Positions 6,465-13,022 of a DNA stretch of 13,247 bases are shown here, piece after piece. The stretch is taken from NCBI GenBank assembly GCA_025457785.1, contig JALOTS010000043.1, positions 1 to 13,247 on the forward strand, written 5' to 3'. This stretch comes from Pontiellaceae bacterium (GTDB taxonomy: Bacteria; Verrucomicrobiota; Kiritimatiellia; Kiritimatiellales; Tichowtungiaceae). Below the pieces are notes generated by a model. The model ran no database searches and had not been told where the DNA came from. It saw nothing but the letters and a program-made list of their open reading frames with translations. The position numbers and the translations under genes were made by a program. Positions within the stretch are counted from its first letter, which is position 1. Each line of letters begins with the position of its first letter.

Positions 6465-6806
6465 ATGAAACTGATTATAGCATATATTCAACCTGACCGG
6501 CTTACTGCGGTGAAGCAGGCGCTCTACGAAAAAGAGGTGTTCAAGATGTCTGTCACCAACGCACTGGGCTGCGGGCAGCAGAAAGGCTATCACGAAACCT
6601 ACCGCGGCGCGGACGTTGAAGTGAACCTGCTCAAAAAGGTGCGGCTGGAAATAGCCGTCAACGACAGCTTCGTCAAGCCGACCATTGAGGCGATCATCAA
6701 AGGGGCCCGCACCGGTAAAATCGGCGACGGCAAGATCTTCATTCACACCCTTGATGAGTGCATCCGCATTCGGACCGGGGAGAGCGGAAACGAAGCCATC
6801 GGATAA
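6465..6806 (+). CDS. glnK: PII nitrogen regulatory protein (GlnK type)
   Basis: The 113-residue product matches the PII family across its length: 'KLIIAYIQPDRL' start, T-loop region 'GQQKGYHETYRGADVEVNLL' (37-56), B-loop 'TGKIGDGKIF' (83-92) and the C-terminal 'RIRTGE' (101-106). PII trimers sense ATP/ADP and 2-oxoglutarate; GlnK blocks the Amt channel by inserting its T-loop. Tyr46 is present, but position 51, the tyrosine uridylylated in enterobacterial GlnB/GlnK, is Val, and position 49 (the phosphorylated Ser in cyanobacteria) is Ala. Known covalent control at these sites therefore looks absent, and effector binding alone may drive it (inference). AAAGGAA precedes the ATG. Confidence 0.95.
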   Translation: MKLIIAYIQPDRLTAVKQALYEKEVFKMSVTNALGCGQQKGYHETYRGADVEVNLLKKVRLEIAVNDSFVKPTIEAIIKGARTGKIGDGKIFIHTLDECIRIRTGESGNEAIG

Positions 6807-6823
6807 GGAATCAGAAACAGAAA

Positions 6824-6865
6824 TGCGCCCGTGCGGTCTGCACTGGAAACGGGGCCGGCGGGCGC
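6824..6865 (+). promoter_or_regulatory. GC-rich intercistronic stem-loop
   Basis: GCGCCCG (6824-6830) pairs with CGGGCGC (6859-6865). CGGTC (6833-6837) pairs with GGCCG (6853-6857) to continue the stem after a small internal bulge (TG against G), leaving a 15-base loop. No T-run follows, so it is not a typical terminator. It may affect mRNA stability or read-through between glnK and the barrel gene. Confidence 0.5.
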
Positions 6866-6896
6866 GGATAAAATTCAAAAAAGGAGGAAACAAACA

Positions 6897-7640
6897 ATGA
6901 AGAAAAAGACAATAATGATAACGGCTGCGGCGCTCGCCGCAGGAATAGTGAGTGCGGCGGATGTCAGCGTGACGGCGGATTTCGCCAGCGCCTATATCTT
7001 CCGGGGAGTAACGTTTAACGACGGACTGGTCTTTCAGCCCGGAGCGAAAATCTCCGGACTTCCGATTCCGGAAGAGTTCGGATCCATTGCGCTCGGAACC
7101 TGGGCCAATTTTGATATCAATGACAACGGACTCGGGAAAGAGTTTACAGAAGTCGATTATTACGTGGCCTATACCCTGCCGGTGACGAACGCGGATCTCG
7201 GTGTAACCTATACCGAATACACCTATCCGCAAGGCGGAGCTGCGGACCGCGAAGTGGCGTTTAGTGCAGGCAAAGCTATCGGGGAAACCGGCCTATATCC
7301 GTCGATTGCTTTAAACTACGGACTGGAAGGTGTACCTGAAAAAGACTGCTATATTCAAGGCGGTCTGGACTTCAGCATGAGCCTGACGGAAGAGCTTTCC
7401 TTTTCGACCGGCATCAAGGTTGCCTATCTGATCAACGATTCCGGCACTGACGGGTTCAGCGATGCGGTCGCAAAAGCGGGACTCGGTTACACCTTAACCG
7501 AAAACTGGTCGCTCAGCGCCTCGTTAAACTATGTCGCACAACTGGACGACGACATACTGCCCGATGCCGACGCCAACGCCGGCACCCTTGGATACGATAA
7601 AGAAATCTTTGCGACACTCGGACTGGCCTGCAGCTTCTGA
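6897..7640 (+). CDS. TorF-like (Gcw_chp) putative outer-membrane porin
   Basis: I start at the ATG at 6897, preceded by AAGGAGG at suitable spacing; the frame is open further upstream, but without a signal. The 247-residue product has a signal peptide (MKKKTIMI, hydrophobic core, cleavage near 'VSAA', about residues 20-21). It continues 'DVSVTADFASAYIFRGVTF', which I recognise as the opening of the TorF/Gcw_chp family. Alternating polar and aromatic strands follow, and the protein ends in Phe ('GLACSF'), as expected for BAM-inserted outer-membrane barrels. The family's substrate is not established. Its position 90 bp after glnK, before a strong terminator, suggests co-expression with ammonium uptake, perhaps as an outer-membrane entry route for nitrogen solutes (inference). 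Confidence 0.85.
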   Translation: MKKKTIMITAAALAAGIVSAADVSVTADFASAYIFRGVTFNDGLVFQPGAKISGLPIPEEFGSIALGTWANFDINDNGLGKEFTEVDYYVAYTLPVTNADLGVTYTEYTYPQGGAADREVAFSAGKAIGETGLYPSIALNYGLEGVPEKDCYIQGGLDFSMSLTEELSFSTGIKVAYLINDSGTDGFSDAVAKAGLGYTLTENWSLSASLNYVAQLDDDILPDADANAGTLGYDKEIFATLGLACSF

Positions 7641-7660
7641 ACCGCAGCGAACGGATAAAA

Positions 7661-7691
7661 AAAACCCGCCCCGGAGTCCGGGGCGGGTTTT
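7661..7691 (+). terminator. Rho-independent terminator of the amt operon
   Basis: CCCGCCCCGG (7665-7674), loop AGT, CCGGGGCGGG (7678-7687), with AAAA before and TTTT after that extend the pairing. It lies 20 bases after the barrel gene stop. The A-run on the left would let it work on the other strand too. Confidence 0.95.
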
Positions 7692-7722
7692 CTTCAGTTC
7701 CTCATTTCATGAGGCTTTCGCC

Positions 7723-7750
7723 TTGAGCTTGGACAAAGTTCGGGTAGAGT
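7723..7750 (+). promoter_or_regulatory. Weak candidate promoter for the hom operon
   Basis: TTGAGC (7723-7728) and TAGAGT (7745-7750) are separated by 16 bases and lie 25 bases before the hom start, after the upstream terminator. Both boxes match sigma-70 only partly. A small hairpin, CCTCAT-TTC-ATGAGG, lies just upstream at 7700-7714. Confidence 0.3.
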
Positions 7751-7774
7751 TTGCGCTCCTGAAAAAGGGAATTT

Positions 7775-9058
7775 ATGAAGACAGTAAAAATCGGTGTTCT
7801 GGGATTCGGCACGGTCGGCGCGGGCGTGGTCGAAGGCATTTTGAAAAACAGCGGGCTGATAGCCCGGCGAACCGGATTTCTTCCCGTCATTGGAAAAATC
7901 GCGGATCTCGACATTAAAACTGATCGCGGTGTCAACGTGGATGCCGCACTGCTGACGACGAACGCGCTGACGGTAATCGACGATCCGGAAATTGATATCA
8001 TCGTTGAGCTGATCGGAGGGATTAAGCCTGCCAGGGAATTTGTACTGCGCGCTCTGAAAAACGGCAAACCGGTGGTTACGGCCAACAAGGCGCTGCTGGC
8101 GGAAGCGGGACGCGAGCTGTTCGAAGCTTCCGTCGGAAGCGGGGCGGGTCTTTATTTCGAAGCCAGCGTCGGCGGCGGCATTCCGGTGCTGCGCGCTTTG
8201 CGTGACGGCCTTGTCGGCAATCAGATCAAAAGCATCTACGGCATTTTGAACGGAACCTGCAATTACATCCTCACACGCATGGAGCGCGAAGGACTTGATT
8301 TTGACACGGTTCTGGCCGATGCCCAGAAGCTGGGTTACGCCGAGACGCCGCCGGATCTCGACATTGACGGCATTGATACAGCCCACAAGGCGGTGGTGCT
8401 TGCGTCACTCGCCTACGGTGCGCCCGTTCCGATGGAGGCATTCACCATTGAAGGAATCCGCGGATTGTCACACCGCGAAATTGAATATGCCGCCGAGCTG
8501 GGATACCGCATCAAGCTGCTTGCGGTAATCCGTCAGGTGAACGGCGAAGTCGAAATGCGTGTAGAGCCCTCGTTTGTGCCCAAAAAACATCTGCTTGCAT
8601 CGGTTAACGATGCGTTCAACGCCGTATTCATTGAAGGCGATGTGGTGGGCAGCACACTTTACTACGGGCGCGGCGCGGGCCGTCTGCCGACCGCCAGCGC
8701 GGTGATCGGCGATATTATGGAGGCGGCGGCGGGCGGCGGCGGACGCAGCGCATGGCTGCTGCAGAACAAATCACTGCCGGTGTGTAAAGCCGAAGACATT
8801 TCCATCCGCTGCTATCTGCGCCTCTCCCTGAAAGACCAGCCGGATGTTATTGCGAAGGTAGCGCATGTGCTGGGCAAAAACCAGATCAGCATCGCATCGA
8901 TCATGCAGAAAGAGCAGAACGCAGGCGAACAGGTGCCGGTTGTGATTCTGACCCATAAAGCGCTGGAAAAAAACTTTGCTTCGGCCATGGCGGAAATTGA
9001 ACGACTGGATGTTGTGGACGGCAAGCCCGTCCGTCTGGCCATCGAGGATTTTGAATAA
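7775..9058 (+). CDS. hom: Homoserine dehydrogenase with C-terminal ACT domain
   Basis: The enzyme reduces aspartate semialdehyde to homoserine with NAD(P)H, on the route to threonine and methionine. The 427-residue protein has an N-terminal Rossmann motif 'GFGTVG' (10-15), 'TANKALLA' (102-109), the catalytic-domain stretch 'GGGIPVLRALRDGL' (133-146) with 'GILNGTCNYILT' (156-167), and 'DIDGIDTAHK' (196-205) ending in the conserved Lys205. Residues about 345-427 form an ACT domain ('YLRLSLKDQPDVIAKVAHVL'), typical of feedback control by threonine. AGGGA lies 4 bases before the ATG. It heads a four-gene run ending with aspartate kinase; the next start codon is one base after its stop. Confidence 0.97.
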   Translation: MKTVKIGVLGFGTVGAGVVEGILKNSGLIARRTGFLPVIGKIADLDIKTDRGVNVDAALLTTNALTVIDDPEIDIIVELIGGIKPAREFVLRALKNGKPVVTANKALLAEAGRELFEASVGSGAGLYFEASVGGGIPVLRALRDGLVGNQIKSIYGILNGTCNYILTRMEREGLDFDTVLADAQKLGYAETPPDLDIDGIDTAHKAVVLASLAYGAPVPMEAFTIEGIRGLSHREIEYAAELGYRIKLLAVIRQVNGEVEMRVEPSFVPKKHLLASVNDAFNAVFIEGDVVGSTLYYGRGAGRLPTASAVIGDIMEAAAGGGGRSAWLLQNKSLPVCKAEDISIRCYLRLSLKDQPDVIAKVAHVLGKNQISIASIMQKEQNAGEQVPVVILTHKALEKNFASAMAEIERLDVVDGKPVRLAIEDFE

Positions 9059-9059
9059 T

Positions 9060-9329
9060 ATGCCAGAAATCAGTCGCTTTTTCGGTGTGATTATCCGGAT
9101 GTATTGGGAGCCGAATGTCCCCCGTAATATGGCGCATTTTCATGCGTACTGTCAGGATGAATGCGCCGTGTTTTCTATTGAAACATCAGAGCTGATTGCC
9201 GGAAGTCTGCCAAAACGACATCTTCGCCTTGTCATAGCATGGGCTGAACTGCATCGCGAAGAGTTGCTTGAAGACTGGAAACTGATAGACTCTGGGCGTG
9301 AACCAAAATGTATTAAACCCTTGCAGTAA
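9060..9329 (+). CDS. DUF4160 domain protein
   Basis: The ATG at 9060 begins one base after the hom stop; AGGA lies about 10 bases upstream, inside hom. The 89-residue product has the DUF4160 pattern: 'MPEISRFFGVIIRMY', the His motif 'HFHA' (26-29), 'IETSELIAGSLPKR' (40-53) and 'WAELHREELLEDW' (61-73), ending near 'IKPL'. The family's function is not established. It is very often paired with DUF2442, as here (2-bp gap), and such pairs are scattered across genomes like mobile toxin-antitoxin or stress modules. That reading is inference from recalled co-occurrence. By eye the gene is somewhat more AT-rich than hom and lysC, consistent with acquisition into the operon. Confidence 0.88.
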   Translation: MPEISRFFGVIIRMYWEPNVPRNMAHFHAYCQDECAVFSIETSELIAGSLPKRHLRLVIAWAELHREELLEDWKLIDSGREPKCIKPLQ

Positions 9330-9331
9330 AG

Positions 9332-9652
9332 ATGAACTGGACACACAAAATAATTAAAGTCAAAGGCTTCGAGAAGATTGCGCCGTTTGTTCTGCGCGTA
9401 TTCTTCGGTGATGCATCTGAAAAAACCATTGACTTTCGTCCCGTTTTAAAAGGGGCGATTTTCGGTCCGCTGACTGACGAAAAACTTTTTGATACCGTTC
9501 GCCTTGATCCAGAGATTCACACTTTGGTTTGGGCGAATGGAGCGGATTTTGATCCGGCAACGCTTTACGACTGGTCTGCGACGTATCAACTGCCGCAGAA
9601 CGAGACGATGGCGGCGGCAGAAACAGAGATAAAATACGGTTTTAAGGAGTGA
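9332..9652 (+). CDS. DUF2442 domain protein
   Basis: This 106-residue protein matches DUF2442 in the central part: 'FVLRVFFGDASEKTIDF' (19-35), 'GAIFGPLTDEKLFDTV' (41-56) and 'LDPEIHTLVWANGADFDPATLYD' around 58-80, the most typical stretch. The domain occurs alone or next to DUF4160 and sometimes fused to helix-turn-helix domains; its role is not established. It follows DUF4160 after 2 bp and is followed by aspartate kinase after 2 bp. Its last codons contain the AAGGAG ribosome site for lysC, so it cannot be lost without affecting lysC translation. The C-terminal part (about 84-106) is Glu/Ala-rich with no recognised motif. Confidence 0.88.
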   Translation: MNWTHKIIKVKGFEKIAPFVLRVFFGDASEKTIDFRPVLKGAIFGPLTDEKLFDTVRLDPEIHTLVWANGADFDPATLYDWSATYQLPQNETMAAAETEIKYGFKE

Positions 9653-9654
9653 TT

Positions 9655-11007
9655 ATGAAGGTAGTAAAATTCGGCGGGACATCCGTCGCCAATGCAGAGC
9701 AGATTTCGAAAATTATACAAATTGTAACGTCTGATGCCGCCCGCCGCATCGTGGTGGTGTCCGCACCGGGCAAACGAAATAAGGCCGACATCAAGGTCAC
9801 CGATCTGCTGATCGCGCTGGCCAACACCGTGATCGCCGGAAAAGATTTTGAACCGGAACTGAAAACGGTAGTGGAACGTTACGCTGAAATTCAGCGTGAT
9901 TTGAAGCTGCCGGACGCAGTGGTAAAAACCATTGAGGCCGATTTGCGCGGGCGGATTGCCGGCCGCAGCTCTAACCATCTTCAATTCATGGATGCCATGA
10001 AGGCCGCCGGCGAAGATTGCAGCGCCCGCGTCATCGCCGAGGCGTTTACAAAGGCGGGATTCCCTGCACAATACGTCAATCCCGGCGAAGCGGGCATGCT
10101 GCTGAGCGACGACTTCGGCAATGCACAGGTGCTCGATGAGTCCTATCCGAAACTGGCCACCCTTAAACAGGCAAAAGACATCCTCATTTTCCCGGGATTC
10201 TTCGGTGTAACCAAGGGCGGCGAAGTGGCCACATTCCCGCGCGGCGGTTCGGATATTACCGGCGCGATTCTCGCGGCAGCGGTTACCGCAGACGTTTATG
10301 AAAACTTTACCGACGTGGATTCGGTCTGTTCGATGGACCCGCGCGTGATTGAAAATCCGCCGGCCATTGATTGCATGACCTACCGTGAAATGCGCGAACT
10401 GTCGTATGCCGGTTTTGGTGTGTTCCATGATGAGGCGATTATTCCCGCCGTCCGTGCCAGCATTCCGATTTGTATCAAGAACACCAATAATCCCGCCGCA
10501 CCCGGCACGATGGTTGTGCCGAAACGCGCCCCCGGCGAACGCACCGTGGTCGGGATTTCCAGCGCCCCCGGTTTCTGCGCCATCTATATTGATAAATATA
10601 TGATGAACCGCGAAATCGGTTTCGGACGCCGCCTGCTCCAGATTCTCGAAGATGAAAAAATCTCCTTTGAACACACGCCCACAGGGATTGATAACATTTC
10701 CGTCATTCTGGCCTCCGCCAACCTGCCGCAGGCTAAACAGGAACGGATTACTGGACGGATCAACGCTGAACTGAAACCCGATGCGATCCTCGTCGAGCAT
10801 GGGCTGACGCTCATCATGGTGGTTGGCGAAGGAATGCACTATACGCCCGGCATGGCCGCGAAAGCGACACAAGCGATGGCGGCCAACGGCGTGAATCTGG
10901 AAATGATCAATCAGGGCGCGTCTGAAATCAGCATGATGTTTGCGGTCAAAGACACAGACCGCGAAAAAGCGCTGCGTGCACTCGGCAAAGTTTTTTTCGG
11001 AATATAA
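9655..11007 (+). CDS. lysC: Aspartate kinase (monofunctional)
   Basis: The enzyme phosphorylates aspartate, the first step toward lysine, threonine, methionine and diaminopimelate. I start at the ATG at 9655, with AAGGAG 5 bases upstream; an in-frame GTG at 9649 overlaps the ribosome site and is unlikely. The 450-residue protein has 'KFGGTS' (5-10), 'PRGGSDITGAIL' (195-206) and 'NFTDVDSVCSMDPR' (217-230), all amino-acid kinase motifs. A C-terminal regulatory part (about 300-450) carries tandem ACT domains ('GVNLEMINQGASEISMMFAV' near the end). Length and layout resemble the monofunctional LysC class rather than kinase-dehydrogenase fusions, in keeping with a separate hom gene three positions upstream. 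Lysine or threonine feedback is likely but cannot be assigned from sequence. Confidence 0.97.
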   Translation: MKVVKFGGTSVANAEQISKIIQIVTSDAARRIVVVSAPGKRNKADIKVTDLLIALANTVIAGKDFEPELKTVVERYAEIQRDLKLPDAVVKTIEADLRGRIAGRSSNHLQFMDAMKAAGEDCSARVIAEAFTKAGFPAQYVNPGEAGMLLSDDFGNAQVLDESYPKLATLKQAKDILIFPGFFGVTKGGEVATFPRGGSDITGAILAAAVTADVYENFTDVDSVCSMDPRVIENPPAIDCMTYREMRELSYAGFGVFHDEAIIPAVRASIPICIKNTNNPAAPGTMVVPKRAPGERTVVGISSAPGFCAIYIDKYMMNREIGFGRRLLQILEDEKISFEHTPTGIDNISVILASANLPQAKQERITGRINAELKPDAILVEHGLTLIMVVGEGMHYTPGMAAKATQAMAANGVNLEMINQGASEISMMFAVKDTDREKALRALGKVFFGI

Positions 11008-11028
11008 ACGTCCGGATTCCGGACGTTT
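11006..11028. terminator. Bidirectional terminator between lysC and ruvX
   Basis: AAACGTCCGG (11006-11015), loop ATT, CCGGACGTTT (11019-11028): a perfect 10-bp stem with a T-run at each strand's 3' side. It overlaps both convergent stop codons (lysC TAA at 11005-11007, ruvX TAA at 11028-11030), so it probably serves both genes. Confidence 0.9.
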
Positions 11029-11438
11029 TATCCAGTCTGAGCATCGAGATAGTGTTGTAAAATAATTTGCGCGGCCACCTTATCGACAACCCCTTTGCGC
11101 CGCCTGCCGTTAAGCCCCGCCTCGCGCAGCGCATGATGGGCACTGACCGTACTCAGCCGTTCATCCCACTCCACCACCGGAACGTCTGTTTTTATTTTCA
11201 GCTTTTCGATGAATTTACGGACCTTATCGGTCGCGGGACCATACGAACCATCCATGTTGCGCGGCAGACCCACCACAATCTTTTCGACACCATGCTCCGC
11301 GGCCAACGCGACGATTTGATCGATCCCGGCACCGGCACTGTCAATGACGCAAAGCGACGACGCCAAAAACTCCGTCGGGTCGCTCAATGCAACCCCGATG
11401 CGCACATCCCCGTGATCAATTCCCAGAATCCGTCCCAT
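11028..11438 (-). CDS. ruvX: RuvX/YqgF family putative Holliday junction resolvase / pre-16S rRNA nuclease
   Basis: The 136-residue product has an RNase H-like fold signature: 'GIDHGDVRIGVALSDP' (6-21, Asp8), 'VVGLPRNMDGS' (55-65), 'VEWDERLST' (89-97, Glu90) and 'KGVVDKVAAQIILQHYL' (115-131, Asp119). Asp8, Glu90 and Asp119 correspond to the family's acidic active site. YqgF is essential in E. coli for maturing the 5' end of 16S rRNA, and resolvase activity has been reported in other species. I start at the ATG at 11438 ('MGRILGIDHG'), the natural family start, with GGAG about 10 bases upstream; the frame extends to 11474 without family similarity. The start overlaps the preceding membrane-protein gene by 23 bp, implying one transcript. 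Confidence 0.95.
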   Translation of the reverse strand: MGRILGIDHGDVRIGVALSDPTEFLASSLCVIDSAGAGIDQIVALAAEHGVEKIVVGLPRNMDGSYGPATDKVRKFIEKLKIKTDVPVVEWDERLSTVSAHHALREAGLNGRRRKGVVDKVAAQIILQHYLDAQTG

Positions 11439-11910
11439 AACGATACCGCTCCGCTTCCACCCGCCGCCTTTCAATCTGGATACTCCGGTCCCAGCCTTTA
11501 AACTTTTCCATCATCAGCGGTTCCAGCGACAAAATCGCACCCACCGTCAACAATGCCACCGCCCAGGCAACCAGATTCTGAATATATCCGCGCCTGAAAA
11601 TAAGAGTAGTCACCGGCACCAAAACGAACAGCAGCACGCACCCGGCCACGGTCACCGGAAGCCAAACCGAATCAAACCCGAATGCTGCCGGAGCCGCCAG
11701 TGCCGCAGCAATCAGAACCACACCCGCCACCGTCAGCAGAACCGATATCTTGTAAAACGCTTTAATCGAGCCCAGTGCCGTAGCGGTACTGCTGAGTGCC
11801 AGTGCTCCAAGAAAAATACAAAAACCCGCCACAGCGCCGGATTCCCCCGGAGTGGTCCTGCCCAGAAGACTCACAAACAACTCACAGGTATCATTCAGCC
11901 AGCCATCCAC
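11416..11910 (-). CDS. Small four-helix membrane protein of unknown function
   Basis: I start at the GTG at 11910 because a full AGGAGG lies 6 bases upstream; the TTG at 11925 would include that site in the coding region. The 164-residue product has four hydrophobic segments: about 25-47 ('AVAGFCIFLGALALSS'), 54-80 ('SVLLTVAGVVLIAAALAAP'), 83-106 ('LPVTVAGCVLLFVLVPVT') and 113-131 ('LVAWAVALLTVGAILSL'). A charged cytoplasmic-type tail ends 'IERRRVEAERYRYG'. I recognise no family. It starts 12 bp after the mannose-1-phosphate guanylyltransferase stop and overlaps ruvX, so it is co-transcribed with both. A role linked to envelope glycan production is possible from the upstream neighbour, but that is only inference. 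Confidence 0.75.
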   Translation of the reverse strand: MDGWLNDTCELFVSLLGRTTPGESGAVAGFCIFLGALALSSTATALGSIKAFYKISVLLTVAGVVLIAAALAAPAAFGFDSVWLPVTVAGCVLLFVLVPVTTLIFRRGYIQNLVAWAVALLTVGAILSLEPLMMEKFKGWDRSIQIERRRVEAERYRYGTDSGN

Positions 11911-11921
11911 GGGATTCCTCC

Positions 11922-13004
11922 TCAAAGAATATCATCAAACGTTCCCTTTGCACGCAATGCCATCACCATCTTTTTGATGTCCTGTGCGCGATCTTTCGGA
12001 CAAACCAGTGTCACGCCGTCAGCCTGAACCACCACCAGATTATCCACGCCGATCACCGCCGTCATCCGATCCCTGGAAAAAACAATGTTATTCGTCGAAT
12101 CAATCTGCTGACAGTTTCCAATCAGCGTATTGCCGTCTGCATCGTGAGGGAAATGGCTTTCGAGCGCGGGCCAGGAACCGACATCATCCCAACTGAACGT
12201 TCCGCAGGCCATTACGATATTATCCGCCTTTTCCATCAGCGCATAGTCCACCGAAATTTTTCCAAGGGTCGGATACGTTTTTTCCAATCCCTGGGAAATT
12301 CCGCCCCGTGACGCATACGCGGTCAGTTCGTCCATCAGCTTTTTCATTTCCGGACAATGCGCGGCAAACGCTTTTCCAAGCGTTGGAACCGACCAGATAA
12401 ACATGCCCGAATTCCAGAAAAATTTCCCGGTATCCAGATAACGCTGCGCCGTTCCGGCATCCGGCTTTTCAACAAAGCGGACCGCTTTTTTAAACTGCAC
12501 GCCGGCAGCTTCACCAAACAGACCGCCGGACTCAATGTAACCGAAACCGGTGCTCGGAAATGCCGGCTGAATTCCGATCGTCACCAGAATTTCATGTTGT
12601 TCAGCGAGATCCATGCCGCCGCGCAACGTCGCCGCGAACACCTCCGGATCCCCCATCACCTGATCCGCCGTCAGCACCGCGAAAACGGCCTGCGGATCAC
12701 GCGCACCGACCAGCGCGCCGCCGCACGCCACAGCGGCGGCCGTGTCGCGGCCCATCGGCTCGCCGACAATATTTTCCGGCGGCAGCATCGGCACCGCCCG
12801 CTGCGTTGCCTCGACCAGTTCAGCATTTGTCACGACAAAAATATTTTCCGGAGGAATCAGACCCTGAAGCCGGTCCGCCGCCTGCGCAATCAACGGTTTA
12901 TCGCCAACCAGCGCCAAAAGCTGCTTGGGGTGTTTCGATGTGCTCAGCGGCCAGAACCGCTCGCCCTTGCCGCCCGCCATAATCACTGCATACCGTCCTG
13001 CCAT
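11922..13004 (-). CDS. manC: Mannose-1-phosphate guanylyltransferase (GDP-mannose synthesis)
   Basis: The enzyme makes GDP-mannose from mannose 1-phosphate and GTP, a donor for polysaccharides and glycoproteins. The 360-residue protein opens with the nucleotidyltransferase signature 'VIMAGGKGERFWPLSTSKHP' (7-26) and 'PKQLL' (26-30). It continues with 'GEPMGRDTAAAVACGGAL' (81-98), 'FVEKPDAG', 'WNSGMFIW', and 'SVDYALMEKADNIVM' followed by 'FSWDDVGSW', all typical of the GMP family. The C-terminal phosphomannose isomerase domain of two-domain ManC proteins is absent, so isomerase activity must come from another gene. AAGGAG lies 5 bases before the ATG. It follows the methyltransferase gene by 18 bp; the membrane-protein GTG comes 12 bp after its stop. 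Confidence 0.95.
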   Translation of the reverse strand: MAGRYAVIMAGGKGERFWPLSTSKHPKQLLALVGDKPLIAQAADRLQGLIPPENIFVVTNAELVEATQRAVPMLPPENIVGEPMGRDTAAAVACGGALVGARDPQAVFAVLTADQVMGDPEVFAATLRGGMDLAEQHEILVTIGIQPAFPSTGFGYIESGGLFGEAAGVQFKKAVRFVEKPDAGTAQRYLDTGKFFWNSGMFIWSVPTLGKAFAAHCPEMKKLMDELTAYASRGGISQGLEKTYPTLGKISVDYALMEKADNIVMACGTFSWDDVGSWPALESHFPHDADGNTLIGNCQQIDSTNNIVFSRDRMTAVIGVDNLVVVQADGVTLVCPKDRAQDIKKMVMALRAKGTFDDIL

Positions 13005-13022
13005 AAAAACTCCTTATTCCCT

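Noticed and set aside
5144..6466. 440-codon open frame on the minus strand opposite amt
   Set aside because: Its translation is low-complexity, rich in His, Arg, Gln and Asp with no family features; it is the antisense shadow of a clear Amt gene.
9586..10872. 428-codon open frame opposite lysC
   Set aside because: Antisense to an unmistakable aspartate kinase; composition is typical of a shadow frame, with no motifs.
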